This document shows positions 51,003 through 62,099 of a DNA stretch of 64,000 nucleotides, one piece after another. Numbering within the stretch: position 1 is the stretch's first letter; each line of letters starts with the position of its first letter. A program made the position numbers and the translations under genes. Source of the DNA: Vespula vulgaris. Taxonomy: Eukaryota; Arthropoda; Insecta; Hymenoptera; Vespidae. Under the pieces are notes generated by a model. The model worked only from the letters and a program-made list of their open reading frames with translations, ran no database searches and was not told the DNA's origin. Location: assembly GCF_905475345.1 (NCBI RefSeq), contig NC_066593.1:7627274-7691273 (forward strand), read 5' to 3'.

Positions 51003-52090
51003 CTCTTTCTTATTTTCCCCCTCTTTTTCTCTCATACACACTCACGAAACTCTTCGTGCGAGCGGGTTACAATATACGGGTGTTACTCTTCCACGCTGGG
51101 TAGCAAAGCATTAGTATTTGTTAACCTAAGGTCATCCCGTAATTGGCGTAATTACCCGGAGCGATATATTCCGTGAAGATCGTGTAAATTTCTTGCACCA
51201 ACGTCGCTTATCGCGTTCGTAACCATACTCCATGAGGACCAAATTCGTGCGAATAACGCATCGTTTTGAATCGTATTCTCTTATTTTAACTCCGTATCCA
51301 ATTCGAACATCATGTTTTTGCCTGGACGAAAAAAGAGGATACTGAAAATATATAAGAATACTTGTCTCTCTCTCTCTCTCTCTTTTCCTCTTCTCTCTTT
51401 TCCTATCTCTCTTTCTTTTACTCACCAATTTTGATTACTTTAAAAAAGATAGGTTTCATTCCTCTGTTTTGTTTTCCATGTTTTTTCTTTTTTTTTTTTT
51501 TCATTTCATTCATTCACGGTGATCTAGCGATCTAAAAAGCAGTAAATCAAAAATTCGGTGAATAATTTAGAAAATCGATGAAGTTCAGAAATTGATATTC
51601 GAAACATATTCCACAGTGAGAAACAGAGAAAAGAAACGTGAAATTTGGCGAATAGTTTGGGGGCGCCGATTTAATTGAGAATAATGAAAAGCATACGAAT
51701 GTACATCATGGCGAGCCCGCAAGTGTACAAATATATCCTACCGATTCGAGCTAAAATTCCTACTAAAAGTAATGATGCTGCACGGTGAAGAGTAACGATA
51801 AACAAATATAATTAAAAAAAAAAAAAAAAATCAAGAAAAAAGAAGAAAGAGAGAGAGAGAGAAAGAGAGAGATCTTACACAAAGGGAATATCGAAAAAAT
51901 TCAAAAATGAAAATAGAAATAGAAAAGGAGTAATTGCTCTTTCTCTTCTCTTCTCACACTTGATATACTAGCTTGACAAAAAGAACTGTCGGAGTCTCGC
52001 AATACTGAAAAGCTGTAATTCGTACGAACGTAGAACGAGTTTTGCAAAAATTCACTCGTCCTTTTGAAAATCACGAAGCTATAGTCGATA

Positions 52091-52096
<6 letters not shown>

Positions 52097-52144
<48 letters not shown>
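52097..52144. repeat. (GA)24 microsatellite
   Basis: Perfect GA repeat followed by GACA units. Confidence 0.96.
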
Positions 52145-52152
<8 letters not shown>

Positions 52153-52931
52153 GAGAGAAGGACAGACAGACAGAAATGTAGAGAATGATGAACGAACGGA
52201 CGATCTTGTTCACGAGTTTCGTACGAGGGTGTTAGTGAACAGAGTGCATACGAGCAATATAACAATGATGTCGAGGCTCAATGGGTTGCCGACACAATGC
52301 AGTGGTTACCTTCCTGTCGTATCTATGCTTCAATGAATCACTCGCTGTAACTTTTACCATTTGATGGCCATATCTTTGAGGGACCTCGTATAATTCAAAT
52401 TTTCAATATTTCTTTATCCTCTCTCTCTGTCCCTCTCTTTCTCTTTATTTTTCTTATTTATTCTTTATCTTCATGTACGGATACTATTGATTATAGTTAT
52501 TCGCTAAAAGTATCTGAAAAGATTCTTCAACAAGGTAAAAAAGTTATAGTATAACTACGATCGAGTTTCACACTTTTTTATGTCTTCTATTTTAACATTC
52601 TTTATTATTATATGTCTGTGTATGTTTGAACATGTGTAAATCGTCATGTGTAAAGAAAAAAAAAAAAAAGTAAAAAAAAAAAGAAATAAAGAAAGAGAGA
52701 CGATTTGATAAAAGGAATCGTAAATGCTTTCCTATGCTCGAATATGAATTTGACGTAAGTAGCAAAGTTTGTTTAAAGTCTTTTCGATGATCCTTGCGTA
52801 GCTTCTCCGATAATGGAAAATTATAAATAAATTTGTCGATGTTAGATGTTATAATAACGACGAGAGATGTTAGTCGTTCCAAGATGAAGATGATGATATC
52901 GTTAAAGCCGATTTTCTTAATATAAATCTGG

Positions 52932-52958
52932 CTTGATATAGTTATACACTATATCAAG
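52932..52958. other. Short perfect hairpin
   Basis: CTTGATATAG pairs with CTATATCAAG around a 7-base loop. Ten AT-rich pairs are close to chance expectation for a window of this size. Confidence 0.5.
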
Positions 52959-53466
52959 AAAGTGCCTTCCTAACCAACGATTATCGAAGTACTCAGTAAC
53001 TCGATATATTTTGTTCGAAAATTCGACACTTTCACGATGGTTATAATATGACCGTTCTATGGGGGCAAACGTCAAAACAAGAGAAGGTGACACTTGCTAT
53101 GATTAAACATCGGTTTACGAAATATAAGTTTGACATCGTTACGATCATTAGCTGTAAGAAAATATTTATGAAATATGAGATAGCTTTGCGTCATTTGAAT
53201 CATTTTGAATCATTTGAAAGTGATTTAACGTTGTGATGTTTGTTAAACATCAGATTTGTAATTCTCTCTCTCTTTTTCTTTTTTTCTTTTTTTTTTTCCT
53301 TTTTTTCTTCCCCTTTCAAAACAACTCAACTTATATTAAATTCATCGATTAATTAATTATCGGATTACGTCAACGTTAGACTTCCATTCTTTTTTCGCAC
53401 TACGCTGGCAAATATTGCATTATGCATTCGGCCTGGTCGTAAATCTTGACGGTCGAAGTCGTCACC

Positions 53467-53682
53467 ATGTTCGATAACATTGAAAAGTCGAATGATACTT
53501 TGATTTATTGTCCGTTCTTATGGCCGAAATCTACGATTCTGGAACGTCAAGGATTTATGTATAGCAGATCAGGTCGAATATCGCTATCGTTTTTTAATGA
53601 ATCAGACACGTTACCATCGACCTTTCAATCGACTAAAAATAGGTCAGACCGTATTTTTCGGACAGTTCCAATCGATATTTGA
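53467..53682 (+). other. Unsupported small ORF, 71 codons, good Kozak context
   Basis: The ATG at 53467 is preceded by GTCACC, an almost ideal eukaryotic initiation context. The frame has no microsatellite-derived residues and starts MFDNIEKSNDTLIYCPF. It ends in TGA at 53680-53682. I see no signal peptide, no transmembrane span and no known domain. An in-frame TTG upstream adds seven residues. Length is within chance range, so gene status is undecided. Confidence 0.12.
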
Positions 53683-55406
53683 TTTGACCGACACTCGATT
53701 TAATTTTCTAGTCGTTTATTTTTCAATTGTGAATTTAACGTAATTCCGATGATTATTCGAACGGGAATGAATCCTCATGGACTTGAATTAGCGATCGTCT
53801 TTTCGACGTACTGACAAATATAGATGCGAATCGCGTTAATAGCCCGCTTGATCAAATCTACGTTAATTTTAACGAAATGAATGTAGTGAATGAGTTAAAT
53901 TATTGAACATTTAAGAGCATATTTCGAGAAATATATGTCATTTAAAGCATCTAAATTCTTCAAAGTTACCCGAAGAAAATTATTATCGAAGAAAAATGTT
54001 TTCAAAATGTAATAAGCATGATTGTAAGGAATAAATCATTCTCGTGTAATTTTCAAGATATATGCCGTTTCTGATCGCTAAAGAAATGATAGACGAGTTT
54101 GTTAGTTTAAATAAAAGTTAGATAAGAGAAATAAAGGAATAAAAATAAAAAAAGAAATAAACCGGACGAAGTGAACGAATCGTTTTCCGTTCGGCCTTTT
54201 AAATCGATTAAATTGCAATATAAGCTTTTTATATTTAAAATTGATATACTCCTTCTTTTATTTTCCCGTGGGAATTGTTCCTTCTTCCGATAACAATTCT
54301 CCGAGATTATTCTTTATGTGATCGCAATGGAAAGGAGCGTAAACGTCGTTCGCAATCTGAAAGGCTAGAAAAGAGTATATCGAAAAACGAGAGAGATAGA
54401 GGTTTACATTTGCCGCACTCTCGTGCATTACGTCAGACAGGGTAGCGTTCCTAGTTTTCTGCGGAACATCGAGAACAAAGCCACGAAGATTCCCACTCGA
54501 CTAAGTTCTCTGCAAGCTAGGAACCTTCGAGAGTCTCGAAAACCCGTTCCGAAAAACCTCGATTTAAAAATTTCCAACCCACGCTTCTCAATCTACGTTT
54601 CTCTACTAGCTGGCAAATTCGTTCCTTCGTTTGCGTTTTGTTAAGAGTAGTTGCTGATGAAGTCGACCTTGAAGCGTAAAACTCGTTAAAAAGTCTGATA
54701 ATTCGACCGAGGAAGCGTTAGAAACGACGGAATATAATATATGGTACGGTTATTCGTCACGTATTTCTATACGTAACAAAATTTGATACGTAGTTTGAAA
54801 ATAGTACAATAACATATTTCAAAATAAAATGAATAGACTCGTCGATATAAATTTTTACAATTCAGATAAAGGATAATTCAATCGGATTCGATTATAATTC
54901 GAATAGATAATTCCGATAGAGAGATATACCAATCGTATTCGGTTATCGACAATTTCAAATTTTCTAACAGGATTTAATCTTGTATTCACTTGATCTAGTT
55001 ATTAAGATTTCAAATCATAATTATCTCGATAATTTCGTAAATGTCGAATAAAATTGTAGAGAAAGTATTCAGGCTCAAAAGGAATATTAAAAGAGAAGTA
55101 CAGAAGAAGAAATTTGGAATTTCTTTTTTCTGTTCGTTTTCTTTCACTTCTCTTTTCTACTCTTTCGAAAGGGATTGCCCACATTTCAAAATTGTGTCAC
55201 GTAGGCAGCGTGACTGAGCGCGTTGAAGTTAGCGTGGAACGCGCTCGTGTCGATCTTTCTCCATTCAAGGGCAGATATCTCGAGGTAGAAGGGCAAACTG
55301 AAGGAGAGAAGAAGAAGGGCCTTCTCCCTTCGTTTCTACGAACAATGCCCGGTCGTTATCTTAGCCGGTATTTCGTCGTAATTTCTACGAAAGCTGCCTG
55401 CCTTTA

Positions 55407-55432
<26 letters not shown>
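55407..55432. repeat. (CT)13 microsatellite
   Basis: Perfect CT repeat inside the 55114-55617 open frame, giving a Ser-Leu run. Confidence 0.95.
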
Positions 55433-55438
<6 letters not shown>

Positions 55439-55540
55439 ATTTTTTCTCTCTTTCTTTCTTCATTTCTCTTACACGTGGTCTCGTTTCCCCCATTTTTTAC
55501 GTTGTACCTCTCCACACCGAAAATACGTATTGTGTCCCTT

Positions 55541-55571
55541 TAGACCGAGTTAGACCGAGTTGGACCGAGTT
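55541..55571. repeat. Three-copy 10-bp tandem repeat
   Basis: Units TAGACCGAGT, TAGACCGAGT and TGGACCGAGT lie head to tail; only one base differs. A minisatellite seed rather than a microsatellite. Confidence 0.92.
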
Positions 55572-56636
55572 TCGCCCTGAAAAAGATCAAGCAACAATAA
55601 TAACAACGCAAGTATAATAAGAAGAGTAAGAATATAGGAACATGTTTCTTCCTGAGGTCATGAAAAACTTTGCTCTGGGGTCTTCTTGCCGATTCAGGAT
55701 CGTCCGTGAATCACGAAGGAAGCGAGACGATGATGAGATAGGGACGAAAAAGATAGATAGAGAGAAAGAGAGAGAGAGAGAGAGAGAAGTCAAGAGAAGG
55801 TGATTCGTTTCGGTCGTACTTCGCATGAAGCTGAGCGAGTAAAGTATAAAGGAGACATTGGGTGAATGCTCGTCCCCGAATGAAAGGAAGTATAATCATC
55901 GAATGGAGCATAACGTGTGGAGGAGCTCTTTCGCGAGAATGAACGAGAACTGGAAACACGAAGGGAAACGTGGTCCTTGGAAAGAAAAATAATAAGAGGA
56001 GAACGTCTCTTTCTCTAGTTTGTCGTCCCTTAAAATCGGATGACCTTATCGTTGATGACGACGATATATAATAGTAAAATATCAAATAACTCTCGTGAAA
56101 GTATGAAAGGAAGGAGGACTCTAGATGAACCCGAGGCTCTTCTCTTCTCTTCTCTTCTCATCTTATTCTCTTCTCGTTCTCCTCATTTTTCTTTTATTTC
56201 ACGTAATTGCAATAAGGACGAATTGAGACTACTCGAAAAGCTTTACTCAGTTCGATGTAGAATCAAGTCTCGTTAAGGGTAGGCAAGAAGGAGAACAATC
56301 GTGATTTTAGAGAACGAAGTACGAAGACTGAAAGCGAAGGGATGGATGAATGAAGAGGAGAAAGGGTAGGTGGAGGAGGAGAAGAAGGAAAGAAAAAGAA
56401 AGAATCCTTGATAAAACAGTAGGACTCCTGTGAAAGGCCGCGCGAAAAAGGCCAGAAAAGAGCGACGCTCGTCGAAGCAAACGAGTCTCTCTAAGAAACG
56501 AGTCGAGAAGGAAGTCGATTAAAGTAGAAGAAGAACGAGATCGTAGAGGGAACATCGATTTAGAGAAAGAGAAAGGTTTTCTTTTGATATACCTGCTGCT
56601 AAAGATTCCTATATATCGGTATTACATTTGTAAATG

Positions 56637-56720
56637 CATATATATATATATATATAATAATATATATATATGTATATATGTACAATATGTGTATATATAT
56701 GTATATGCATCTATATATAG
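56637..56720. repeat. (TA)n / TATG low-complexity block
   Basis: Interrupted TA repeat with TGTATA units. Confidence 0.92.
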
Positions 56721-57469
56721 CTAGATCGAAAGGAAAGAATGGAAGCTATAGATCGAGATGATCGTTGATCCGTGAAAATAAGAGATTCTTTGGATATGGA
56801 AAGGAGGGTTGAGCGTCGGACCTTAAATATTACGATCTTTCCGTCGATGAACTTTAACGTGCTGTCCCTTCACGGATATTCATATTCGAACAAGATCTTA
56901 CCGAGGGTTTCTCTACGTGTATTCATTTTCATCGTACCGAACTTGGGGAATTTCTTCTGGAACGAATTAGAATTGAGAGGTAGGAACGAACGGAAAGAGA
57001 GAGAGAGAAAAAAAAACAGAAAGAAAAAGAAAGAAAGAAAGAGAGAATACATGGAAGATGATGAAAAAGTATAAAAGGAAGAACACATCGAAGAGTTGGA
57101 AAGAGATCGAGACAAAAGTCGAGGTCAGGGATGGAAGATGGGATAGAAGATGGGCGTCGGAACACCATGAGATGGTTAAGGGAAGACAGACAGAGACAGA
57201 GACAGAGAGATTGGGTGGGGGTATCGAGTGAGAAAGATAGTAGGGGAACGACGAGGTTAGTGTACGCTTCCAAGGCTCTGCCAGCGTACGATACGAGATG
57301 CCATGGGATATACCGTGAAATGCCAAGGGGATATTGCCGATGTATCGTCGTTGGTCAGACCGGCGTGAATACAGACGCGATTGGCTGAGTAGCCTTCCCG
57401 ATTCCTCTTTCTTTTCCTATCTTCTCTCTGTCTAAGTCTGTGTTCACAATATCGGCTTCTCTAATCTCA

Positions 57470-58023
57470 GGGGTTTTCAGTAAAGCTTTTTCAAAATCGT
57501 CTTCTCCGTCGAAAAGAGCTCAGCAGTTCTTTCGAAGAATTTTTTCGCCGGTATCGGCTCGAAAATCCCCGATTTTATTTAGGCTAATCGGGGATTTCAT
57601 TGGATCGGCAAGCTGCTACTTTTTGAAACTACCCTAAAAGTGTATTAGTGTTGTTTAAGAGGAAGAGAGAGTAGATACGTTTAAAGTGTATCAACGATGT
57701 GGCATGCGAATGTATTTTTTTAAAAGAAAAATAAAGTAACAAAGAAAATAAGAAAAAAAAAAAAGAAGGAAGGAAAGGAAAAACTTTGCTTCATTTGCTC
57801 ATAGCGACGATAAGCAGTTTTAATCGCGGTTTTATTTTCATGAATTTTTGATACTAGTCTTAAGATTTTGCCAGACAAAATTCTTTCTTTCTCTCTCTCT
57901 TCTTTTTTTATTCTTAGTTTCAACTTTTTTCTCCTGCACGAAATGATATCTCGCGGGGGAAAATTTGACGGCGGGTTACGAAATTAAATCGTTTTTCGAG
58001 AAAATTGCTTTGAAAACCCCTGA
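57470..58023. promoter_or_regulatory. Cluster of four kappaB-like motifs with hairpin
   Basis: GGGGTTTTCA (57470-57479), GAAAATCCCC (57561-57570, complement GGGGATTTTC), GGGGATTTCA (57590-57599) and TGAAAACCCC (58011-58020) resemble Rel/NF-kappaB sites. Insect Relish and Dif favour GGGGATTYYY-type sequences. The middle two form a perfect 12-bp stem (57563-57574 with 57586-57597) around an 11-base loop. The outer two lie in a 13-bp exact inverted pair (57467-57479 and 58011-58023). That arrangement might instead mark the ends of an old element, but no target-site duplication is visible. Frames here are short and unrecognised. Confidence 0.35.
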
Positions 58024-58910
58024 TCCGTCTCATACATACGGAGCGGCCATCTCGTCTCGTAAGATATACGTTTCTTCGAAATTACGAATGAGGGTGGGAC
58101 TTTTCGAATCGATAACGAAGGACGAGGATATCGTCGGAGAAAAACTTCGATCATCTCTGTGTCTTTCGAAATTTTATTTGAAATTTTGTCGCAATTGACG
58201 GAAATGGAATCTTTCGTCTTTACGATAAGGAACGTGTATTATCGATAAAGAACGTTCGTGATTTATAGTATACTTTTGTTCGAATCGAATTAATGAATAA
58301 TTATAATGGATCGTCTTGTAGATTATAATCGAGTGTCGCGAAAATAATTATCAATGAACTCTCTTAAATTAGCGCGACGTTACGACAGTAGAACGAGATC
58401 TGTACCATTATCACGCGAAGAGAAGTAACGTTCAAACTGAGAACGGAAGCGTTCGATTTTACGCTCGTTAATTCCTCGCTATTTGTCGTTGTTATCTGTA
58501 ATGCGTATCGGTCAGCGATTAGCGAGGTTTAACGAGTGCAACGTGTATCGTAACGCGTTTATCGTTACGGTATTGTTACGTGTATAAACGTAATAAGTAA
58601 CGAATTGCAAATTTTTTTTTTTTAGAAATAAATAATTACATTTCTTTCTTTCCTCTTTTATTATCCTTCCACCCTCCCATCGATTATGATGGTTACATAT
58701 ACGTACGTACAGACGTACGTATATGCATACATACATACTAATATATATTTTATTATAAATTTATTTTTTACTTTATTTATTATTTATTATATATATAAAA
58801 CTTTTATATATATATGTGTGTGTAAAACTATATAGGCAAAAGGACGAAATATGTAGAAGGGATTCGTATACCTAGTCGTGTCGCGTTTTACAGAAAGTTT
58901 AGAACACAGA

Positions 58911-58927
58911 TGACCCAGACTTGACCC
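58911..58927 (-). promoter_or_regulatory. Nuclear-receptor-like direct repeat (DR5)
   Basis: Two TGACCC half-sites (58911-58916 and 58922-58927) separated by five bases. On the minus strand this reads GGGTCA-N5-GGGTCA, the DR5 layout of nuclear receptor elements. A TATAAA box follows at 58949-58954. Motif only; no evidence of occupancy. Confidence 0.3.
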
Positions 58928-59749
58928 AGATCTCGTGGCGAAGGCGCTTATAAACGTGGACTCTCGGGGTGTGTTCCCACTTTAAATGTGTTTTATATTA
59001 ACCAAACGTCACCTGTTCCACAAGCTAAGTTTGTTAAGAGCTCGGAGAACCAGCTGACATTACTTTTCTCGAAGTATACGGCATGTAATAAGACAGTGGA
59101 AAATTATTGTACGATCGAACTACTGCTGTCTTCCAATAAAAGGCAAACGAGCTACAAAGCCGTCCAAGCGAAAAGTATATCATATACCTTTGCTCGTGAA
59201 TTACACAGGAAGAGGAAAATGAAAGAATTGGTAGGAAGACGATAGTAGTACGTTCCTAGAACGATGTAGTGACTCTTTCTCTTTCTCTGTTTCTTTAGAA
59301 TTGGCATTTTAGAAAAACTACGAGCGATAAACATTCTAAAAAAAAAGAAATAAAAAAGAAAAAGAAAAAGAGAAAGAAAAAGGAAAAAAGAAAGAAGAGA
59401 AAGAGAGATAACATCGACGACAACACGAGTGTATATCAAGATGCAAAATTCTCTCTGGCAAGATCTCTCGGAGTAACTTTTATTTCCCCCACCCCATAGC
59501 AAACCTCCGTCCTACTCCACTCCACCTTTTTCCTCTCTTCATCGAGAAGAAAACGAGAAGACTCTCGATGCGTCGAGTTTGGAGTCCCGAAGAAGTGGTT
59601 ATCTTGGCGTGTCCCGGTGCGACGATAAACAGAAGATCGTGACGGATCCACAAGACTCGAATGAAAGAGACGAAGATCTCTAGAGAGGAACAGAGTGAAA
59701 GAATGAGATGGAAAGAGAAGGGTTTTGTTCTTATCTCGAGCTGCCAGTT

Positions 59750-59841
59750 CTTCTTTTTCTTTTTCTTTTTCTTCTTTCTTTTCTTTTTTTTTCTTTTTTT
59801 CTTTTTTTCTTCTTCTTCTTCTTCTTCTTCTTCTTCCTCTT
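59750..59841. repeat. Polypyrimidine tract with (TTC)9
   Basis: Nearly pure T/C over about 90 bp, ending in a TTC trinucleotide run (59808-59835). Reads as Lys/Arg/Glu on the minus strand within a 146-codon low-complexity frame that is not called. Confidence 0.93.
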
Positions 59842-61376
59842 GTCGACTTTCGTCTGAATAATTCTTCGTATCTCAATGACCTATCTTGGAAAATATGTAG
59901 AAGACGCGTGTAGTAGCAGCATTGCTTGTCTTTTTCTTATGTATGTTACTTTGTATGTATGTAAAAAAGAAAAAGAAACGCCGCCATTCTGGCGTCTCGG
60001 AGACACCTTAACTATGAAAGGAAAATGCGAGGTCACAAAAGCAGACAGATCTTCGACCTAACCACTTCCTTCCTATTATTCGACGAATCTTTTTCGAACT
60101 AGGGACATCGAGATCGAAGAGAACCGTCGTAGAAAAATTCAACGTAATCTTTATCAGAATTATATTTCTCCTTAAATACAATCTTGATGATCAATAATGT
60201 ATCGATGATATCGTCGGTCGTTAATCGTTATAATCTCTAATCATGAATAATCTATTGATCATCGTTGTCGCGATAATGATTAAAATTTAACGACGTTATC
60301 GTATAATTAAATTTTATCATGTTACATTCTATTGCTTTGGTGTTCTCACAATGGATTTTCATTCGAACTGGAACAAGACAATAATTATATCTAGTTTGTT
60401 ACAATTACAGGAAGTGTCTATAAGAAGGAAGACTTTACCATCCTGAAAGAGTAACAACTCTTTAATAGGAAAAGGAAAGATCTTAGAAAACGCGAGTCAT
60501 CCTTGATGCAAAGGAAAAGATACGTGTCTCGTTTCTGGAAAGTTCATGCCCACTGGAAGTGCATAAAATTAATTATTCCACAATCGTAACGATCTATCTC
60601 ACGCGAGAACTTGCATAAGACGTTGGTAAACGATTATGTCTGCAGTACAGTGAAAGTTCCTTGTGTCTGCACATAAAAGAACATGGTGGCCTTTGTGAAA
60701 CGTTAATCAGACTATCCGTTAGTTTCTCTCTCCCTCTCTGTCTTTCTGTCTCCGTCTCTTTCTCTTTTGTTTAAAGTTACAAGTAAAAATATAGTTGATA
60801 TAATCGCTAAGAAATGATGTATTATAATATCGTAAACATGCATTTTATAATTTTATTAGAAAATATTCGAATCAGAGATTTTATTATCTTCCTATAGATC
60901 AAAAATACGTTAAAAGCAAACTAAATCATATCGCGATAATACTTTCGCGAATTGTATTCGATCATATCCGATTTGTTCCGATACAATAGTCCATATAGTT
61001 AAAAGGAACGCATGATCAAACAACTCAGTTCGGAGTTATCAAAACTTGTATCATCCATGCGCGAATAAAATATTAAATCGAAATGGATAGCCCACGGAAA
61101 CAATCGCGTTTATCGTTGTATGTGTGTTTTTTTTTTTTTTTGTAGTCTCGATCTTTCATTATTGGAATTTTTATCGGAAGAACAAACTCCGATTATTCGT
61201 TTTAATAGACATTCCTGCAGAATATTTTCAATAGTATTAATTCGTTTGACTCGTTCGACCCAAGATTACCTTTTCTTTTTTTATTTTTCTCGTCTTACTG
61301 CTTTCCTGATATAATTGCATAGCTGTTTTTTCTTTCATTTTCTTCTTTTCTTATATATACGTATATACATAACTTA

Positions 61377-61403
61377 CTGGTAAAAGTTGAGAAACAAAAT
61401 AAT
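61377..61403 (+). repeat. Left terminal inverted repeat of the MITE
   Basis: Begins CTGGTAAAAGTTGAG immediately inside a TA. Pairs with 61567-61593. Confidence 0.8.
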
Positions 61404-61566
61404 CGTTCGCTCTTTTTATGTATTCTTTATCTTCCGAAATACATAGGATGAAACTAAAAATAGTATAAGACAATTTTTCATACATTATGCTATCTCATTA
61501 TGTTATTTTAAGTTTCAATCTATGTATTTTGGAAAATAAATAATACCGTATAAAAATGGGTGGACC

Positions 61567-61593
61567 ATTATTTTGTTTCTTAACTTTTGTTAG
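61567..61593 (-). repeat. Right terminal inverted repeat of the MITE
   Basis: On the minus strand it begins CTAACAAAAGTTAAG, directly inside a TA. Differs from the left repeat by four transitions in 27 bp. Confidence 0.8.
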
Positions 61594-62015
61594 TATACAA
61601 ACACACACATGCACATCCTTTATATATTTGCATATATCCTTTATATTTATATATATATTATTAAACTTTGTGATTTTGAAAAGAATAGGACCGAAGGGTC
61701 GTTAGAAAAATCTTAATATCAAATTTTCTCCACGTTAATCTGTGACACGTTAAAAGCTTATATAATTCGAAGTATAAATTACAAAGAAAAAAAAATGAAG
61801 ATAAAAGAAAAAAAAATCTATTATCTTACAGTACGTTATCATAGTACGTCGTCATTGTCGCACATTTAAATTCGTTTCTTTGTCCAAAAGATACAGCTTA
61901 TTTTTAATCATATCCTTTTCCTATATCCCTTTCCCAATAGTATGGTGTCGTAAATTTTTCATTGTCTTTCGTTTAAGCGAGCTTCGAACTTCCCAACGCA
62001 CATTCTTTGTCTATA
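61594..62015. other. AT-rich spacer
   Basis: CACACA and TATATA runs directly after the MITE, then unique AT-rich DNA. No gene seen. Confidence 0.6.
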
Positions 62016-62088
62016 ATACATACATACATTCATACATACATACATACATACATACATACATACATACATACATAAATACATACATATA
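62016..62088. repeat. (CATA)n tetranucleotide repeat
   Basis: About eighteen CATA units with a few imperfections, grading into TATA. Confidence 0.95.
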
Positions 62089-62099
62089 TATATACACGC

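Larger units (their letters stand above)
50586..53420. other. Noncoding spacer
   Basis: AT-rich, with (CT)14 at 50971-50998, CT near 51363-51383, poly(A) near 51811-51829 and (GA)24 at 52097-52144. 52255-52395 is a complex stretch with a TTTGATGGCCATATCTTTG motif. A perfect 10-bp hairpin sits at 52932-52958. An imperfect 10-bp-period triplet (CATTTGAAT type) lies at 53191-53218. No gene seen. Confidence 0.5.
53683..57469. other. Noncoding spacer with several purine/pyrimidine tracts
   Basis: AT-rich to 55100, with a complex stretch at 54420-54640 holding TTACGTCA (54428-54435). 55190-55400 is unique and CpG-rich. Its 167-codon frame (55114-55617) starts at TTG and passes through a (CT)13 run. 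Then GA tracts (55767-55787, 56340-56400, 56997-57045) and TATA/TATG repeats (56637-56720). No gene supported. Confidence 0.45.
58024..61376. other. Noncoding spacer with complex sub-segments
   Basis: 58900-59250 is non-repetitive, with a direct repeat of TGACCC and a TATAAA. 59340-59410 and 59750-59841 are purine and pyrimidine tracts. 59970-60060 holds GCCGCCATTCTGG (a Pho/YY1-like GCCAT core). 60400-60720 is complex, with CCTTTGTGA (Sox-like) near 60691. No gene supported. Confidence 0.45.
61377..61593. mobile_element. Palindromic MITE with TA target-site duplication (Tc1/mariner-like)
   Basis: A 217-bp element whose two halves are inverted copies of each other. The terminal repeats share AAAAGTTRAGAAACAAAATA. 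Over the outermost 27 bp, 23 positions match and all four differences are transitions. Further in, 61423-61464 matches the complement of its partner at about 36 of 42 positions. A TA dinucleotide flanks both ends (61375-61376 and 61594-61595), the target-site duplication of Tc1/mariner-class elements. No transposase remnant lies inside, so it is non-autonomous. Arm divergence suggests an old insertion. The parental family is not identified; I see no second copy in the window. Confidence 0.8.

Noticed and set aside
55114..55617. 167-codon plus-strand ORF
   Set aside because: Starts at TTG, includes a CT-derived Ser-Leu run, and matches no domain I recognise.
59436..59876. 146-codon minus-strand ORF with Arg/Lys/Glu repeats
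   Set aside because: The N-terminal third is the polypyrimidine tract read on the opposite strand; the rest has no recognised family and no splice support.
60186..60263. 11-bp inverted pair GATGATCAATA/TATTGATCATC
   Set aside because: With a 56-base loop this is expected about once by chance in a window of this size.
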